NCBI GenBank assembly: GCA_015852425.1
Contig: JAAAIG010000362.1
Location: forward strand, 4,445-35,887
DNA length: 31,443 nucleotides
From: Gryganskiella cystojenkinii
Lineage: Eukaryota > Mortierellomycota > Mortierellomycetes > Mortierellales > Mortierellaceae
Reading direction: 5' to 3'
Shown here: positions 20,244 to 31,380 of the stretch, one piece after another
How the letters are laid out: the number at the start of each line of letters is the position of its first letter
Numbering within the stretch: the first letter of the stretch is position 1
Notes under the pieces: model-generated
The model's input: the letters and a program-made list of their open reading frames with translations, nothing else
Databases searched by the model: none
What the model was told of the DNA's origin: nothing
Program-made: the position numbers and the translations under genes

Positions 20244-22133
20244 TCATTCCAACTCAGCCTTGTCACCAGCAGAGTACTTCTCGGGTGTAGCCCTGACCTC
20301 TTGCAAGGTCGAAGCAGCACGCGAGTCGACGTACTGGTCCCAGTCTCTCTGCTCCTCCTCCTTGCTGACAAACTTGACACCAAAGGAACCGACACGGATC
20401 AGATGACCAAAGAAGCGAATACGGGTGAACTCGCCGGGGACAGCAGGCATGAGACGATCACGGATCGTGGTACGGACAAACAGGACAACAAACAAACCAA
20501 AGGCGGCAATGGCGACCAACCAACGAAGGTTAATCTCGTAGACCCAAACATCCTTAGGAGTGTAACCGGACGTCAGCAAGTTGTTGTAAAGAGCGGTAAA
20601 GAGCAAGCCACCGGCAATACCGGCAATAGACCAGGCGGTGAGAATGATTCCGTGCATGGCACCGATGTTGGTAGGACCAAACATATCACAGAGGAAGGCG
20701 GGGATACAACCGAATCCACCACCGTAGCACATTGTCAAGATCCAGATCAGAGCCAGGAAACCGGCATAGTTCTTGGTGTCCATCAACGTGGGCAACGCGG
20801 CAAGGGAAACGACTTGGCAGACCAACATAAAGATGTAGCAGTTCTTACGGCCGAAACGATCCGAGATCATGGCAAAGGCGAGACGACCAAATAAGTTAAA
20901 GCCACCATTGATGGAGACAATGGTCGCACCTTCATCTGAAAGCTTGCCAAAGATATCAACGACCATGTTGGAGAGGCGGGACAAGACGACAAGACCAGCG
21001 ATTTCGTTACCAAAGAACATGAGGTAAATCAAGATGTATTCGCGGGACAGGATGGCCTTGCTGAGTGACATGGTGGCTGACGGATCACGAATGTTAGAGG
21101 CGTTCTTGTCGGTTTTGTAAGCCTCGATATCACCGTTTTGATCGACCTTGTTACGGTACACATCCAAGCCGTTGGCGGTGAAACCGGGAGGGGGGACACG
21201 AAAGATGAAGCAGCAGAACAACATGACAGCAAAATAACAGCAGCCCAACGTGATGAACGTGTTGGTCAAACCGATGGCTTTCGAAAGAGGACCAGGGACC
21301 TTGGCAAGAGCAATAGAGCCTGCACCGAAACCACAGACGGCGAACCCTCCAGCGAGACCACGACGATCAGGGAACCACTTTTGAAGTGCAGAGACAGGAG
21401 AGATGTACGAGAGACCCAAACCAGCGCCTCCGACGACACCGTAGCCAAAGTAGATAACACCAATAAGCTAGTAGAGAAAGAAAAAAAGAGCGAAAGTAAA
21501 AATTAGTGAGAGACAGAAACGAGTGAACGCGAGCAAAGGTTAATTTTTTTCTCTCAAGTCTCAGTGGAGTTTGCAGCATAAATGGGTTTAGGATGGGTTG
21601 GGATGGGTTGAGTTGGATAAGCATCATGCAGCGGGGAAAGATATGCGTTTTAGCCTTTCTTTTTGGGCCGCCTTTTCCATTTTCAATTGCTTGTACTTTA
21701 CCTTGGTATGGATACCAATGGAGGCAATCATGTTGCCAATGAAAAAGAGAGTCGTACCAACCAAAGCCGCCTTGCGGGGCCCCACGCGTTCTAACCATGG
21801 ACCGTTAATGGCAGCCGAGAAGCCAAAGAAACCGATTGCGATATAGAATGTGACTGCAGCATTGTGCTGGAGAGGCTTGGGAGGCTTGAGCTTGGTGTCC
21901 AAACCGTAGAGCTCCCCATCAATGGGGTCGTTGAAGACCGACCAGGCATAGAGGGAGCCGCAAATGGCCTGGAAGAGGAAAGCGGCTGGGAACATGAGCC
22001 AGCGGTTGAAAGGCATTCCCAAGTACCGTCTCTCAGACTCAATCTGAGCTTCGGAACGGCGGAGAGTCGTGTCCGTGTAGTGGTTTTTAATAAACCCGAC
22101 GACACCGCCTCGGGATTGTGTTGTTTCGGCCAT
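20244..22133 (-). CDS. MFS transporter, OFA (oxalate/formate antiporter-like) family (2 exons)
   Basis: Exon 1 is 22133-21702 and exon 2 is 21467-20244, separated by a 234-nt intron (donor CCAAG|GTAAAG, acceptor CTACTAG|CTT). The product has 551 residues and about 12 hydrophobic segments. TM1 carries NRWLMFPAAFLFQAICGSLYAWSVF-type residues (43-67), characteristic of OFA-family carriers. An MFS motif A lies in loop 2-3 (LERVGPRK, 114-121) and a second copy in loop 8-9 (DRFGRK, about 347-352). A central loop of about 60 residues and short cytosolic ends are normal for the superfamily. The family moves small carboxylates such as oxalate, formate or other monocarboxylates across the plasma membrane; the substrate here cannot be told. 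The start at 22133 is the first ATG; no in-frame ATG precedes it before the G/C run. Confidence 0.9.
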
Positions 22134-22194
22134 GAGTGATATGTACACACGGAGTTATATGAGAGTGGGGCTGAAGGGAATGGCGTTGAAGGGA

Positions 22195-22217
22195 GGGGGG
22201 GGGGGGGGGAGGGGGGG
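22195..22217. repeat. G15-A-G7 tract (C-run on the MFS coding strand)
   Basis: Fifteen Gs at 22195-22209, one A, then seven Gs at 22211-22217, followed by ten As. It lies about 60-85 bases upstream of the MFS transporter ATG. G-rich on the template strand, so G-quadruplex or R-loop formation is possible. Length is likely variable. Confidence 0.9.
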
Positions 22218-23338
22218 AAAAAAAAAAGAATGAAGAAGAGAGGGAGAGCGGAGAGGTATAGGACGACGAGAGAAGGTCAAGAGAGAGAAGAGAGTGGAAG
22301 GAAAAGGCAGAGAAGGGCAAGAGCACGTATTTATATCCTGTTGGGGGAGGAAAAAGTGACTAACAAAGCGAATGAAGAAAGAGGGTCGAGGCAACAGCGC
22401 CCGCGATTCAATGACCTGACAGTGATAGTAGGTTGCTCTTTCTGTTTTCGCCTTTGGTTTGTGTGTATGGGCTGGTGTGTTCTTCTACTGTTCTTAACAA
22501 AAAGGAAGGCGGCAAAAGAAAAAATTAAAATCGTAAATGATATTCAATTGTCCATTCAGTCCCGAAGAAACGTTACCAACAAGAAACCAAAAGGATTTTT
22601 TTTCTGCTCTCTCCCCCGGTGAAAGATGGACACAAACTTTGTGTGTTTTTCACCGGGCAAAACAAGGCTCCCACCCTTTGTGCACCCCCTAGCCTAACCC
22701 CAAACAAACATGCAAAGCTAAAAAAAAATAGTTTGTCTGTTGGTGAAATCCCTGAAAGGGCTTTGCAGCAACTTTATCTGACAACGCTCCACTCAAATGG
22801 ACTCAACCCATGCTCTCAGTTTCGAACCGTTTTTTTTGTTTAGTTCCACTGGTTTGTCTTGGGTGCCAGTCAACAAGAGGACCCTAAGTCCGGACGCACA
22901 AGAGGCAAGTGCGAACCGTGATCAAATCTGGCTCTAGACAATTGGACGGGGTGAGAGGAAAAATAGATGAAAATCCCGAGGAGATTGAGGGGGAAAGAGG
23001 GAGTGGACAAATGAGTAGCAGGGGGGAGGGGGACGAACCACTCCTGGAGGAGATGGACGACGGAGAGAGGAAGAGGAATATCCAAAAAAACAAAATCGAG
23101 GGCTAGGCTAGCCTTTGTCGCCAAACAAATCAATTCGATTGCGGAGGGAACAATGAAAATAAATATCTTGCGCTCCGGGCGGCAAGGGGCTTTAGATGAA
23201 CCATCCTCTCAAACGTTGCCCTTTGCTTCCACCAAAACAAAAAAAAAAAAAAAAAAGCAATAACAGCTCAAATGTTCATGCTTCTGGACCACATGTAAAT
23301 CGTGGGCTGGGGGTACAAGGAGGCGTTTGAAAGTTTGT

Positions 23339-24004
23339 TCACTGAGCAAAGACAACGGGAGGAGTCCAGGGTCCGAAATGACCGCTCAAGAATTCATGGT
23401 CCGCTGGATTATTTTGTCCGTGTACGCAAAACATCGGATTTTTGGCCCCTGCTGTGTCCAGAAGAGGCACATGAATGAAATGCGCTCTTTTTGGAGATGA
23501 TCGCTTTGTTGCGTTATCGCAGCGGACAACCAATCTTTTATCTTTCTTACAGTACTTGCATTCATGCCAAGTCTTCGTCCTGGGATCAAGCCGACTTTGA
23601 CAGCGTAAGGGTACCTACCCCTGCAAAAAGTAAAGCAGTTTTTTTTTTGTTTTGTTGGTTGAGCATCTGGGTTCGCCTTTGGTATTCTTCGTCCATTGGG
23701 ACTGTCGACAATGCGCGCTTTGTTCTCCTTGGTGTTCTAGACGGCTCGTCATTTTTATTTTTAGCTACTGGTATTGTGCCATGCAACTCTTCAGTCCCCT
23801 GTTTTTGTCTCTCGAAAAAATTTCGGCTACCCCAGCCCCTGTCCTGTTTTCTTTCGTTTTCTTGATCAATTTACCAAGAACGAAAGAGTGAGGAGCAGAG
23901 AAAGAACGGGTGTCCCGGACTTTGTTGTGGTAAATGTTAGACCATTCCCGAAGGTCAAAGAGCAAAAGGAGATACAGAGTCATTATTGCGCCTATGCAAG
24001 TCAT
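23339..24004 (-). pseudogene. Unresolved minus-strand coding-like region (gene relic or unplaced small gene)
   Basis: Three overlapping open segments in different frames look like protein. The first starts at an ATG at 24004 with a membrane-like MTCIGAIMTLYLLLLFDL. The second, about 23870-23584, is hydrophilic (DEEYQRRTQMLNQQNKKK). The third, about 23607-23339, has TWHECKYCKKDKRL, a C-x2-C pair as in small zinc fingers, and ends at a TGA. I could not find splice sites that join them in phase, and no homology is recognised. Candidates are a decayed zinc-finger gene or transposon remnant; chance open frames are possible. Confidence 0.25.
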
Positions 24005-24286
24005 AGTCGTAGTGGAAGCACAATTTTTTTTTTCTTTTCTTTTTTCCCTCGGTACTATTCTTTCCTGATAAAGTTATTTCAATCCCGGGATTGACAAAGT
24101 GGCAGAGCGAAATCTTAAGTTTTAACTTTTAGGCAATAAAACGCAGCCGAACTGCATGCAAGTATCGACCTAGATAACTCAGTTTTTTTTCCAACCTTCG
24201 CATTTTCCTTTATCCCATTCGTAGAGTGGGTTGTTTATCTGAGACTACCACTGCTGTCCATGGGACATTCTTAGAAATATGCCCAC

Positions 24287-24312
24287 TTTTTTTTTTTTTT
24301 TTTTTTTTTTTT
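24287..24312. repeat. T26 homopolymer
   Basis: Twenty-six consecutive Ts. On the minus strand this is an A26 run, which could be the tail of an old retroposed copy, though no body or target-site duplication was identified. Length may be sequencing-limited. Confidence 0.9.
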
Positions 24313-24680
24313 GATACACGAAGGTCTCAAACAAAGCGTTGTCGAGGAAAAGTCCGGACTGATTTTCTTGTAACGCGAACTATCTTCTGTGGGTGAGGAA
24401 GGTTTTCTATGCCTCCTGAACATCACATTCGATTGCTTTATTGTAGCCGAGCAGAAGCGATTTTCGCCTGTCTGACTTTCCTTTTGCCCTCTTCCCCTCC
24501 CTCGCCTTGTGTTTTCTTACCCACTCTTTGGTTTTGCACAGACTTGTTCTTTTAATTTTGGCGGAATGAAACGCTCTTTTGAAAGGTGGGACGGACCTTC
24601 TTTTTTTGCACTGTCCGAAATGAAACGTTGTAGACAGGGCGAAGGTAATGGTAAGACACACCAACATTTTTTCTTTCTTT

Positions 24681-24810
24681 GTCGACTTGCCTTGCCTCAC
24701 GGAAACTGGGGCACCATCAAGGTTGGGCTGAGGATCCATCGCCATGTTGACTTGCCTTGCCTTATGGAAGCTGGGGCACCAACAAGGTTGGGCTGAGGGT
24801 CCATCGCCAT
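24681..24810. repeat. 65-bp tandem duplication
   Basis: Units 24681-24745 and 24746-24810 are directly adjacent and match at 59 of 65 positions, five of the six differences being transitions. The unit length is not a multiple of three, so the open frame that crosses both copies reads them differently, which argues against coding. Confidence 0.93.
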
Positions 24811-25653
24811 CATGACTTTTTGTTGTTTTTTGTGCCACGGAATGTGGAAGTTTAGTTTTCTCCGCGGTGCTGTCGGGCTGCCTCCTCAATCTCGTGGTTT
24901 TGTGTTTTCAATGTGTATCAATGTTCATCACCTTCTTTGGTACTGTACTCTATTTTCCATGCAGGGACAAAATTGCATCGATGATTTCCTAGAACAACCA
25001 AACTGATCGGCGATTTCACCAGGGTATTCTATTCTTATCTGTGGGTTCTCTCCCAGAAACCGGCCCTTCCTCGCAGACACACCTTCAAGAAACGACAATG
25101 TCGATCATCATCATTGTACTCCTCGGGAAGAAAGAACAAGAGAAAGAAAGAGAAGAATCAAGAAAACAATAGAGTGCAGAATCGGCTCCTGAATGGGTCC
25201 AAAGAAGAAGAAAAGCCCTTGGGACAATCGATTCTATCCAATCCTTTGGCTCTTTCATTCTGGCTCTTCGATCTAAGGTATTGATCGAAAACAAGATAGC
25301 GGCTAAGAAAGTTTCACGATGCTTAGACTACTCACAAAAGCCAAAAGTCCGAAAGGGACACACTTTGTGTTCATGGAGTCGCTCTTTATTGTTTTTGTGC
25401 AACCACAAACCTCTTTCTTTCGCCCAATTGCCCTCGGGACCTTCTAAGGCAACTTTCACAGGTGAATCACATGACCTCACATTTATGACATCATTGAATT
25501 TTTTGTCGCAAATACAACATCCCACACAGCGCGATCGCTTTCAACAGCATCAACTGCCACAGAACTGTGCATCGCCTCCCAAGGAGTTCATCAAACATTT
25601 ACTCTTGTTCCTTTTCTTTCATTAATCACCACGCGACCATACCATCATAGGAC

Positions 25654-27602
25654 ATGGCGCCAGGAGCTAAAGTGCAGGTAGCGTTAATTCCGCTAAAAGC
25701 TGGATATGCTAATCAGGAAAAGAAAAGCTGAGTAACCTTCATTCATTATTGTTACATATAGGCATCAAAGTTGTCGCCTCATGCGACCGAGGCTATGATT
25801 AGGACTTTGTTCGAAAAGATCGGGTCACTAGACAACCTCGTACTCATCCCAAGGTAAATCGTACTAGTCATATCCTTATCCCTTTGCGATGTCGATTTTT
25901 TTTTTTCAATGGAACCACGCAAGCACAAAAAAAGCTAATCAGCTCCTCGGCATCTTCTGAAAATAGTCCACTCGGAGCAGGATATGAAGCCATTATCGAG
26001 TTTACAAGCGCAGACTCTGCATCAACAGCAACACATCTCACAGGAACCCTCTTTGCAGGAAGAGCCTTGTCAATAACCCTCATGGACGTCACTTTACCTC
26101 CTACGCCTGCACACGGAGCCTTAGCCACGCGACCACAACAAATCGCCCAAACAGGAACCGTCCCTCCGCACGGTAACCATATGATCCGTATGGGCGCTAC
26201 AATCAACCACCCTCAGTTCAATGGCATGCCCGGCATGGGACTGAACATGAATATGGGTACCCAGTTTCAACCCATGTACCCAAGCCCGCATATGACTCTA
26301 TATGGTCCCAATGTGATACCGCCACAGTTCCATCAATCCAGGATGATGATGGATCAACAACCCGTCGATCTGGATAAGCTCGAGTCCAAACGTGTCTATG
26401 TCGGCAACTTGCCGTTGACTGTCACCAAAGAGCAACTTGAGGAGGTCTTCCAGGATTGTGGCAAGATAGCTAGCGTCAACATTGCAGGAAAACCTACCCA
26501 CCCTACTCGATTCGCGTTCATGGAGTTTGAGACCCTGGAGGCCACAAAGAAGGCGCTGTCGAGCACAAACAAGATGATTGGAGACCGCACATTGAGGTAA
26601 AGGACGCATTATATTTCCATGAATACTAGTACCAGGATTGCAAACCTCCTCAGTATCCTCACATGGATATATATCTTCTCCCTTCCTATCTGTAGGATTA
26701 ACGTGACAAGAAATCAGGGACCATTGCCTTTCATGTTGCAGCAAGCGCAGTTGATGCAGGCTCCAGTACAGCCCCAACCTGTCCCACCTATGGATGCAGC
26801 CAGGACAAAACAAAAGAATATATTGATCGGATTAATCAACCGCGGTGGAGCCGATCCAGCAATCTCAAAGATGCTGGAGGAACTTGAGGCAGGTGGCCCG
26901 ATCCAAGATCTGAGCAGCATCACTGGATTATCTCCCTCGTTGGCTTCACTCAGCACAGAGACCGCATCACCCAAGACAGACGGACACGCTCCACCTATGA
27001 CAGCAGCGAGCTTGCTCGAGAAGTTGGTCTCGTCTTCCAGGAAAATGTCTCGTTCCAGGAGTCGGACAAGGAGAAGAAGTCGATCTCGGTCCGCGGACCG
27101 TGACTATTACAGAAGCAGCCGTAGGAGACGTTCACTTTCTCGATCTCGCTCCCGATCCAGATACTCGAGGAGTTCTAGATACGATTCAGAATATGGTCGT
27201 TACGGCGGTCACCCGGATCGAGAACGTGAGCGAGAGCGAGGCCGCGAACGAGACTCGAGCCGGAGTAGTCGCGGCCGTGGGTATGAGGAATCGGGCCGTG
27301 ACCGAGAACGCGAGAGAGAAAGAGAAAGAGATCGAGGCAGAGTTCGGGATAGAGAAAGGGAGCGTGAAAAGGAAAGGGACCGACCTAAGGACCGTGAACG
27401 AGAGCGGGATCGTGACAAAGATCGACACCATGATAGTGATCGGACTCGCAAGGAGCGAGGACATGATCGTGGTAGATCCCGTCCCGAGGTCGAGGACAAA
27501 CAGAGCTCTGAGAGTGCCGATGTTCAGATGAAGAGTCCTACACCCGATCGTCGGTCGTCTGTCAATGGAGACTCGTCTGCAAAGTCATCCTCAGCGCACT
27601 GA
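25654..27602 (+). CDS. SREK1-like SR protein: two RRMs and an RS domain (4 exons)
   Basis: Exons: 25654-25677, 25762-25853, 25967-26596, 26696-27602, giving 550 residues. RRM1 (about 5-90) holds ATEAMIRTLFEKIGSLDNLVLIP and HLTGTLFAGRALSI, which closely echo human SREK1/SRSF11. RRM2 (about 179-255) has RNP2 VYVGNL and RNP1 RFAFMEF, with QDCGKI and IGDRTLRI. A short helical segment (ISKMLEELEAG) follows. The C-terminus (about 363-530) is an RS domain with SRSRSR and long alternating RERERE/DRDRE runs. The order RRM1-linker-RRM2-RS with these sequences fits SREK1 (SRrp86) better than Npl3 or SRSF1 types. The expected role is regulation of splice-site choice in the nucleus. The intron 2 acceptor is ambiguous: 25942 also keeps frame and adds eight residues. 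The first exon is only 24 nt. Confidence 0.87.
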
Positions 27603-28421
27603 GAAAGGAAGAAAAGGAGCCTGATTTGCATACAGTCTACTATCCTCAACGACCAAAATAATAAAAAAAAAGGCAGAGTGGCGTGGCTGAATCAAGGCTT
27701 TTTTTATTTATTTCTAGACTCACAAAAGAGCGATAAAGTGAAAGGGGGAAGGAGTGGAAGAGTGTTAGACTGGACAGCTCAAGAGTCTTCTTGGTTCCGA
27801 CGACGAGCGCCTTGATTCTTGACGTGTCAGATAGGTCACTTTGAGTAGATTGTCGCTGACAACCGCTGTAAACAATGCGACAACCACGGATTTCTTTTAT
27901 ATTTTTTTGCGCTTTGAGCACAAGGACACATGGGCAGGGCCACAAATCGTGGACCGAGAGTCAGATCGTTGGCCAATGGGGTTCAAGTCCATTCGGAAGG
28001 GGTTGAAGAAAGCTGTGTTAAACGATCTCAACTTCAACCGCCCATATTTTTTTGTTGTTCCAAAGTACCTGTTTGCAAGTAGGGGACGTGATGATTTGAA
28101 TATTGAATTTTTGAGTTTCATTCTCCACACAACAGGTTATTATGCTGGATGAACTCTCCCACACATATGGCCCGGTTTGGTGGCCCTTCCGAGCGAGCCG
28201 AGAGAGCTTTATCAGCCGGTTGGGGACTTGGCTTCCACTTAAAAATAATCTTATTTTTTTTGGGACCTGGAATCCTTGTTGGCTTTCTTAGACTCCTCAT
28301 AAATACTCGAGTCCGACCTCTATTCTTTCCATTCATTCAACAACTTCTTGATTCATTCTCATTGATTCGTCTCGGGTCTCTTTTTCACATTCACAACTTA
28401 CCAATTCGATCGACACTTCTC
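27603..28421. other. Intergenic between SREK1-like and monooxygenase genes
   Basis: About 820 bases. An AATAATAAAAAAAAA near 27655-27670 is a probable 3'-processing region for the SREK1-like gene. The remainder includes the monooxygenase promoter and a T-rich stretch at about 28250-28261. No gene or repeat recognised. Confidence 0.5.
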
Positions 28422-30544
28422 ATGGGACTCACAAAGACATACAAGGACGGAAGCACTCCCGTCGTCGCCGTCATTGGTGCAGGGTGAGTCTTTTTGCTCA
28501 TTCATTTCCGAAACAGACAAGGAGCGATCCCTTTGTGGACTCGGGAACCAGCTACTGATTCTTCGTTCTCCTTTGGCCTCGGAATAGATTTTCAGGCCTC
28601 TGTGCTGCGATCCGCCTTCAAACACAACTGAACTTGTCGACCTTCCAGGTGTTTGAACTCGAACCTGATCTGGGCGGTACTTGGTGGTCCAACACCTATC
28701 CAGGTAGAGTTCTCGACTACAGCATGCAGCCAATTGCTCTTTTTTGTCGCGGAAGGGAGAAAAATTCTAGATAATCTCTCTCTCTCTCTCTCTAAACTGA
28801 ACATCACATGCTAACTATCTCTTTTTTCTTGTCTTTCTTAAAATTTACCTGCGATTTCCAGGAGCGGCATGCGATGTTGCTTCGATTAACTGTAAGAGAT
28901 CTACTGTCTTTGCCTTGGAGCAGAATATGTTCACTTTTGACGTTTACCTCGAGCAAGTGTTAACAGCGCCGCTTCATCTCTTTTTTTTTTTTGGGACTTT
29001 AGACCAATTCTCGTTCGAACCCAACTATGACTGGAGCCATCGTTACGCTCCTCAACCCGAGATCTGGGCCTATATGCGCAAGGTCGCCAAGAAGTATAAC
29101 CTCTATGAGAAGATCATGTTCAGGACCGAGGTCACCAGCGTCGAATGGAATGAGGACCGCCAAAAATGGATCCTGAACTACCAGAACCTCGCCACTGGAG
29201 AACAAAACATGATGGAAGCCGATATCGTCTTTTCCGGTACAGGTCCTTTGCGTATCCCGCAGATTCCCAAACAATTCGAGGCTTTCGAGGGACCCAAATG
29301 GCATACCGCTCAATGGAACCACTCCTATGATCTGACAAACAAGCGTGTTGCCATCGTTGGAAGTGGTGCTAGGTAAGGAGGAAAACGCTGGCAGCTGGAC
29401 TATCATGACAAATCAAACTGTTCTTCAAAAGAGCCTAAATCCAATGCTAACTCTGTCCGTGTTTTTATTTGAATGCAACAGTGCCATCCAGGTCGTTCCC
29501 TCGATCGCCGACAAGGTCGGCAAGATGGAGTTTTACCAACGCACCCCAACCTACATCGTCCCCCGTCGCAACGGAGCCTACAATGTCATCTGGAAGTTCA
29601 TGTTCCGTTATGTACCCTTTTTCCATCTCCTTGCCTTCAAACTGAACTATTGGAGCTCAGAGTTTACGATCAACATTTTCAGTAACAAGTGGATCCACAA
29701 GATCCCCCGGACGGTCGCGACCATGTTGGCGTTCTTGTACAGGTTCCGTCAGGTTCGGGACAAAACCCTGCGCGAGAAATTGACTCCAAAGTACGAGATG
29801 GGTTGTCGTCGTATCGTTGTCTCCTCAGATTATTTCCCGGCCTTGACCAAGAAGAACGTCAATGTTCATACACAGGCGATCACGAATGTGAAGGGTAACA
29901 CATTGACGCTGCAAGATGGATCCGTTCAGGAAGTCGATGCCCTGATTCTTGCCACGGGCTTCCAGGTCCAAGAGATGATCCCACCAAAGTTTGTCATCGG
30001 CAAAGGAGGTGTGGATCTGAGGGGAAAATGGGGCAAGAACCCCTCAATGTTCTATGGTATCACGAGCCCTGAAACTCCCAACTTGTTCTTCTTGCTCGGA
30101 CCTTACACTGGACTTGGTGAGTTTTTTTTAAAAGTCTTGCACTTCTATTTTGAACCGACTATTGGATCGCAAAAAAAAACAAAAAAAAAAAAAATGCTCA
30201 TCCGCGTTCTAATCTCTTACGCGTCCTATATTCCTTCTCTCTTCGCAGGCCACAACTCTGTCCTCTTCATGATCGAGACCCAGGTCGATTATGCGATCAA
30301 GGCTATCTCGCACATGATGGCGAACAACCTCTCGACACTCCAGGTCACTCCCAAGGCCTGTGATGAATTCATCCAGGATCTTGACCAGCGGATGAAGCAA
30401 AAAGTCTGGTCCTCGACTTGCAAGAGTTGGTACCAGAACGATGAGGGCCGTGTCACGGCTCTTTGGTGGGGATCAGTCTCCCAGTACTGGTGGCGGCTTC
30501 GCAACTTTGACTCGGCCAAGTTTGTCGCCACTAGAAGGATCTAA
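28422..30544 (+). CDS. Baeyer-Villiger-type flavin monooxygenase (6 exons)
   Basis: Exons: 28422-28483, 28588-28703, 28862-28891, 29003-29372, 29482-30116, 30249-30544, giving 502 residues. An FAD-binding Rossmann motif GAGFSG lies at 19-24, followed by GGTWWSNTYPGAACD, a pattern typical of this class. The Baeyer-Villiger fingerprint FxGxxxHxxxW is exact at 164-174 (FEGPKWHTAQW), although the next residue is Asn where Pro or Asp is usual. The NADPH-binding motif GSGASA is at 189-194, and ILATGF lies near 349-354. The family inserts one oxygen from O2 into ketones or related carbonyls, using NADPH and FAD; the substrate cannot be told. No signal peptide or C-terminal anchor is seen. One exon is only 30 nt. 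Splice junctions all keep frame. Confidence 0.92.
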
Positions 30545-31380
30545 AAGAAAAGAAAAGAAAAATGACAACGGCAGGAACGCCCTGAACCCTTTCCTTTACG
30601 CCATCACATATACCTTTGTACTCTTTTCGAATCAAGTCTATTGATTGACACCTTATGTTCGATCAAACATGTATCAAATCCGAACGCAGTACCCTATCAT
30701 TCAAACATAAAACGACTAAAAACACCAAACGCTTCGAGGTCATCATTACTGTGATCATTACTGTGACCAAGAGTCCACATTGCGGTTCTTTTTCATTTCG
30801 AGAGCTTTCAACTTGCCTTTCCATATTGCAGCAGTTGTTTATAATAGTGCACCCTCATATGCTTTCTTCCTGCGTTTTGCTGGAAGGAGAAAAAGACGTC
30901 CGCCACCACCACGATCAACCGCGAGTTCTTGGAAGATGGGGTGATGAAGGGAATATCTTTTGCAGGGTATCTCCTACTGCAAACATCTCCAGCAAAAAGA
31001 GTCTCCAGACGAGCTAAGGATGTTCTATGTCGAGATCCTAAAAAGGTGGCTTCAGGGCCTCGAACTAACAGAAAATGAATAATCTCACTCTATTTTCCAT
31101 CTTACCCAGGTCCGTCGCAGGCATGGGGGCGTATTTTTATGTTATCTGATAGTGAACTACGTGACCGGTTCAGGTCGCATCATAACGACCCTGCTAGAAT
31201 AACAAAAAAAAAAATTAATGGCCTCCATTGTTGCATAACTCACAGCCTCTTGCGTACGCGTTTGCTCACAATGGTGAACTTATTGGCGTTTTGTCATTCA
31301 AACAAAAAGCAAAAAAAGTGAGAGGATTCCTTCTTCTCAAAGTCATAGTTCTCATTGAAGAGGTACTTTTGACAAATGAT
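30545..31380. other. Right gene-poor region
   Basis: It holds the monooxygenase 3' flank, a 12-base unit repeated twice (ATCATTACTGTG, about 30743-30766), the second copy of the dispersed repeat, and a minus-strand open stretch of 93 codons (31089-30811) that has no ATG near its start and reads GPEATFLGSR ... ARLETLFAGDVC; it could be a relic or chance. No intact gene was recognised. Confidence 0.45.
31226..31290. repeat. Dispersed short repeat, copy 2
   Basis: Partner of 17888-17975: 25 of 29 bases match in the core block 31226-31254, and AACTTATTGGC follows at 31277-31287. It lies about 90-155 bases from the second tRNA-Arg, whereas copy 1 lies about 840-930 bases from the first. Confidence 0.4.

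Larger units (their letters stand above)
22134..25653. other. 3.5-kb divergent gene-poor region between MFS transporter and SREK1-like gene
   Basis: It includes both promoters, a G15 and G7 tract, A18 at 23239-23256, T26 at 24287-24312, a 65-bp tandem duplication, and a minus-strand stretch of protein-like open segments (23339-24004). I found no gene I can name, no tRNA and no clear transposon ends. Confidence 0.5.

Noticed and set aside
20301..20894. 197-residue plus-strand open frame antisense to the MFS transporter
   Set aside because: Shadow of a well-supported transporter; composition is Gly/Thr/Asp noise without domains.
22195..22230. Telomere- or CRISPR-like repeat at the G/A tract
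   Set aside because: Simple homopolymers without a repeated unit or spacers; no CRISPR array was seen anywhere in the window, as expected for a eukaryote.
24407..24889. 160-residue minus-strand open frame across the tandem duplication
   Set aside because: The 65-bp repeat is not a multiple of three, so its two copies are read in different frames; no domain seen.
27186..27499. Ser/Arg-rich minus-strand open frames opposite the RS domain
   Set aside because: Reverse reading of RE/RS-coding repeats gives SRS-rich frames by symmetry; the plus frame belongs to a complete SR protein.
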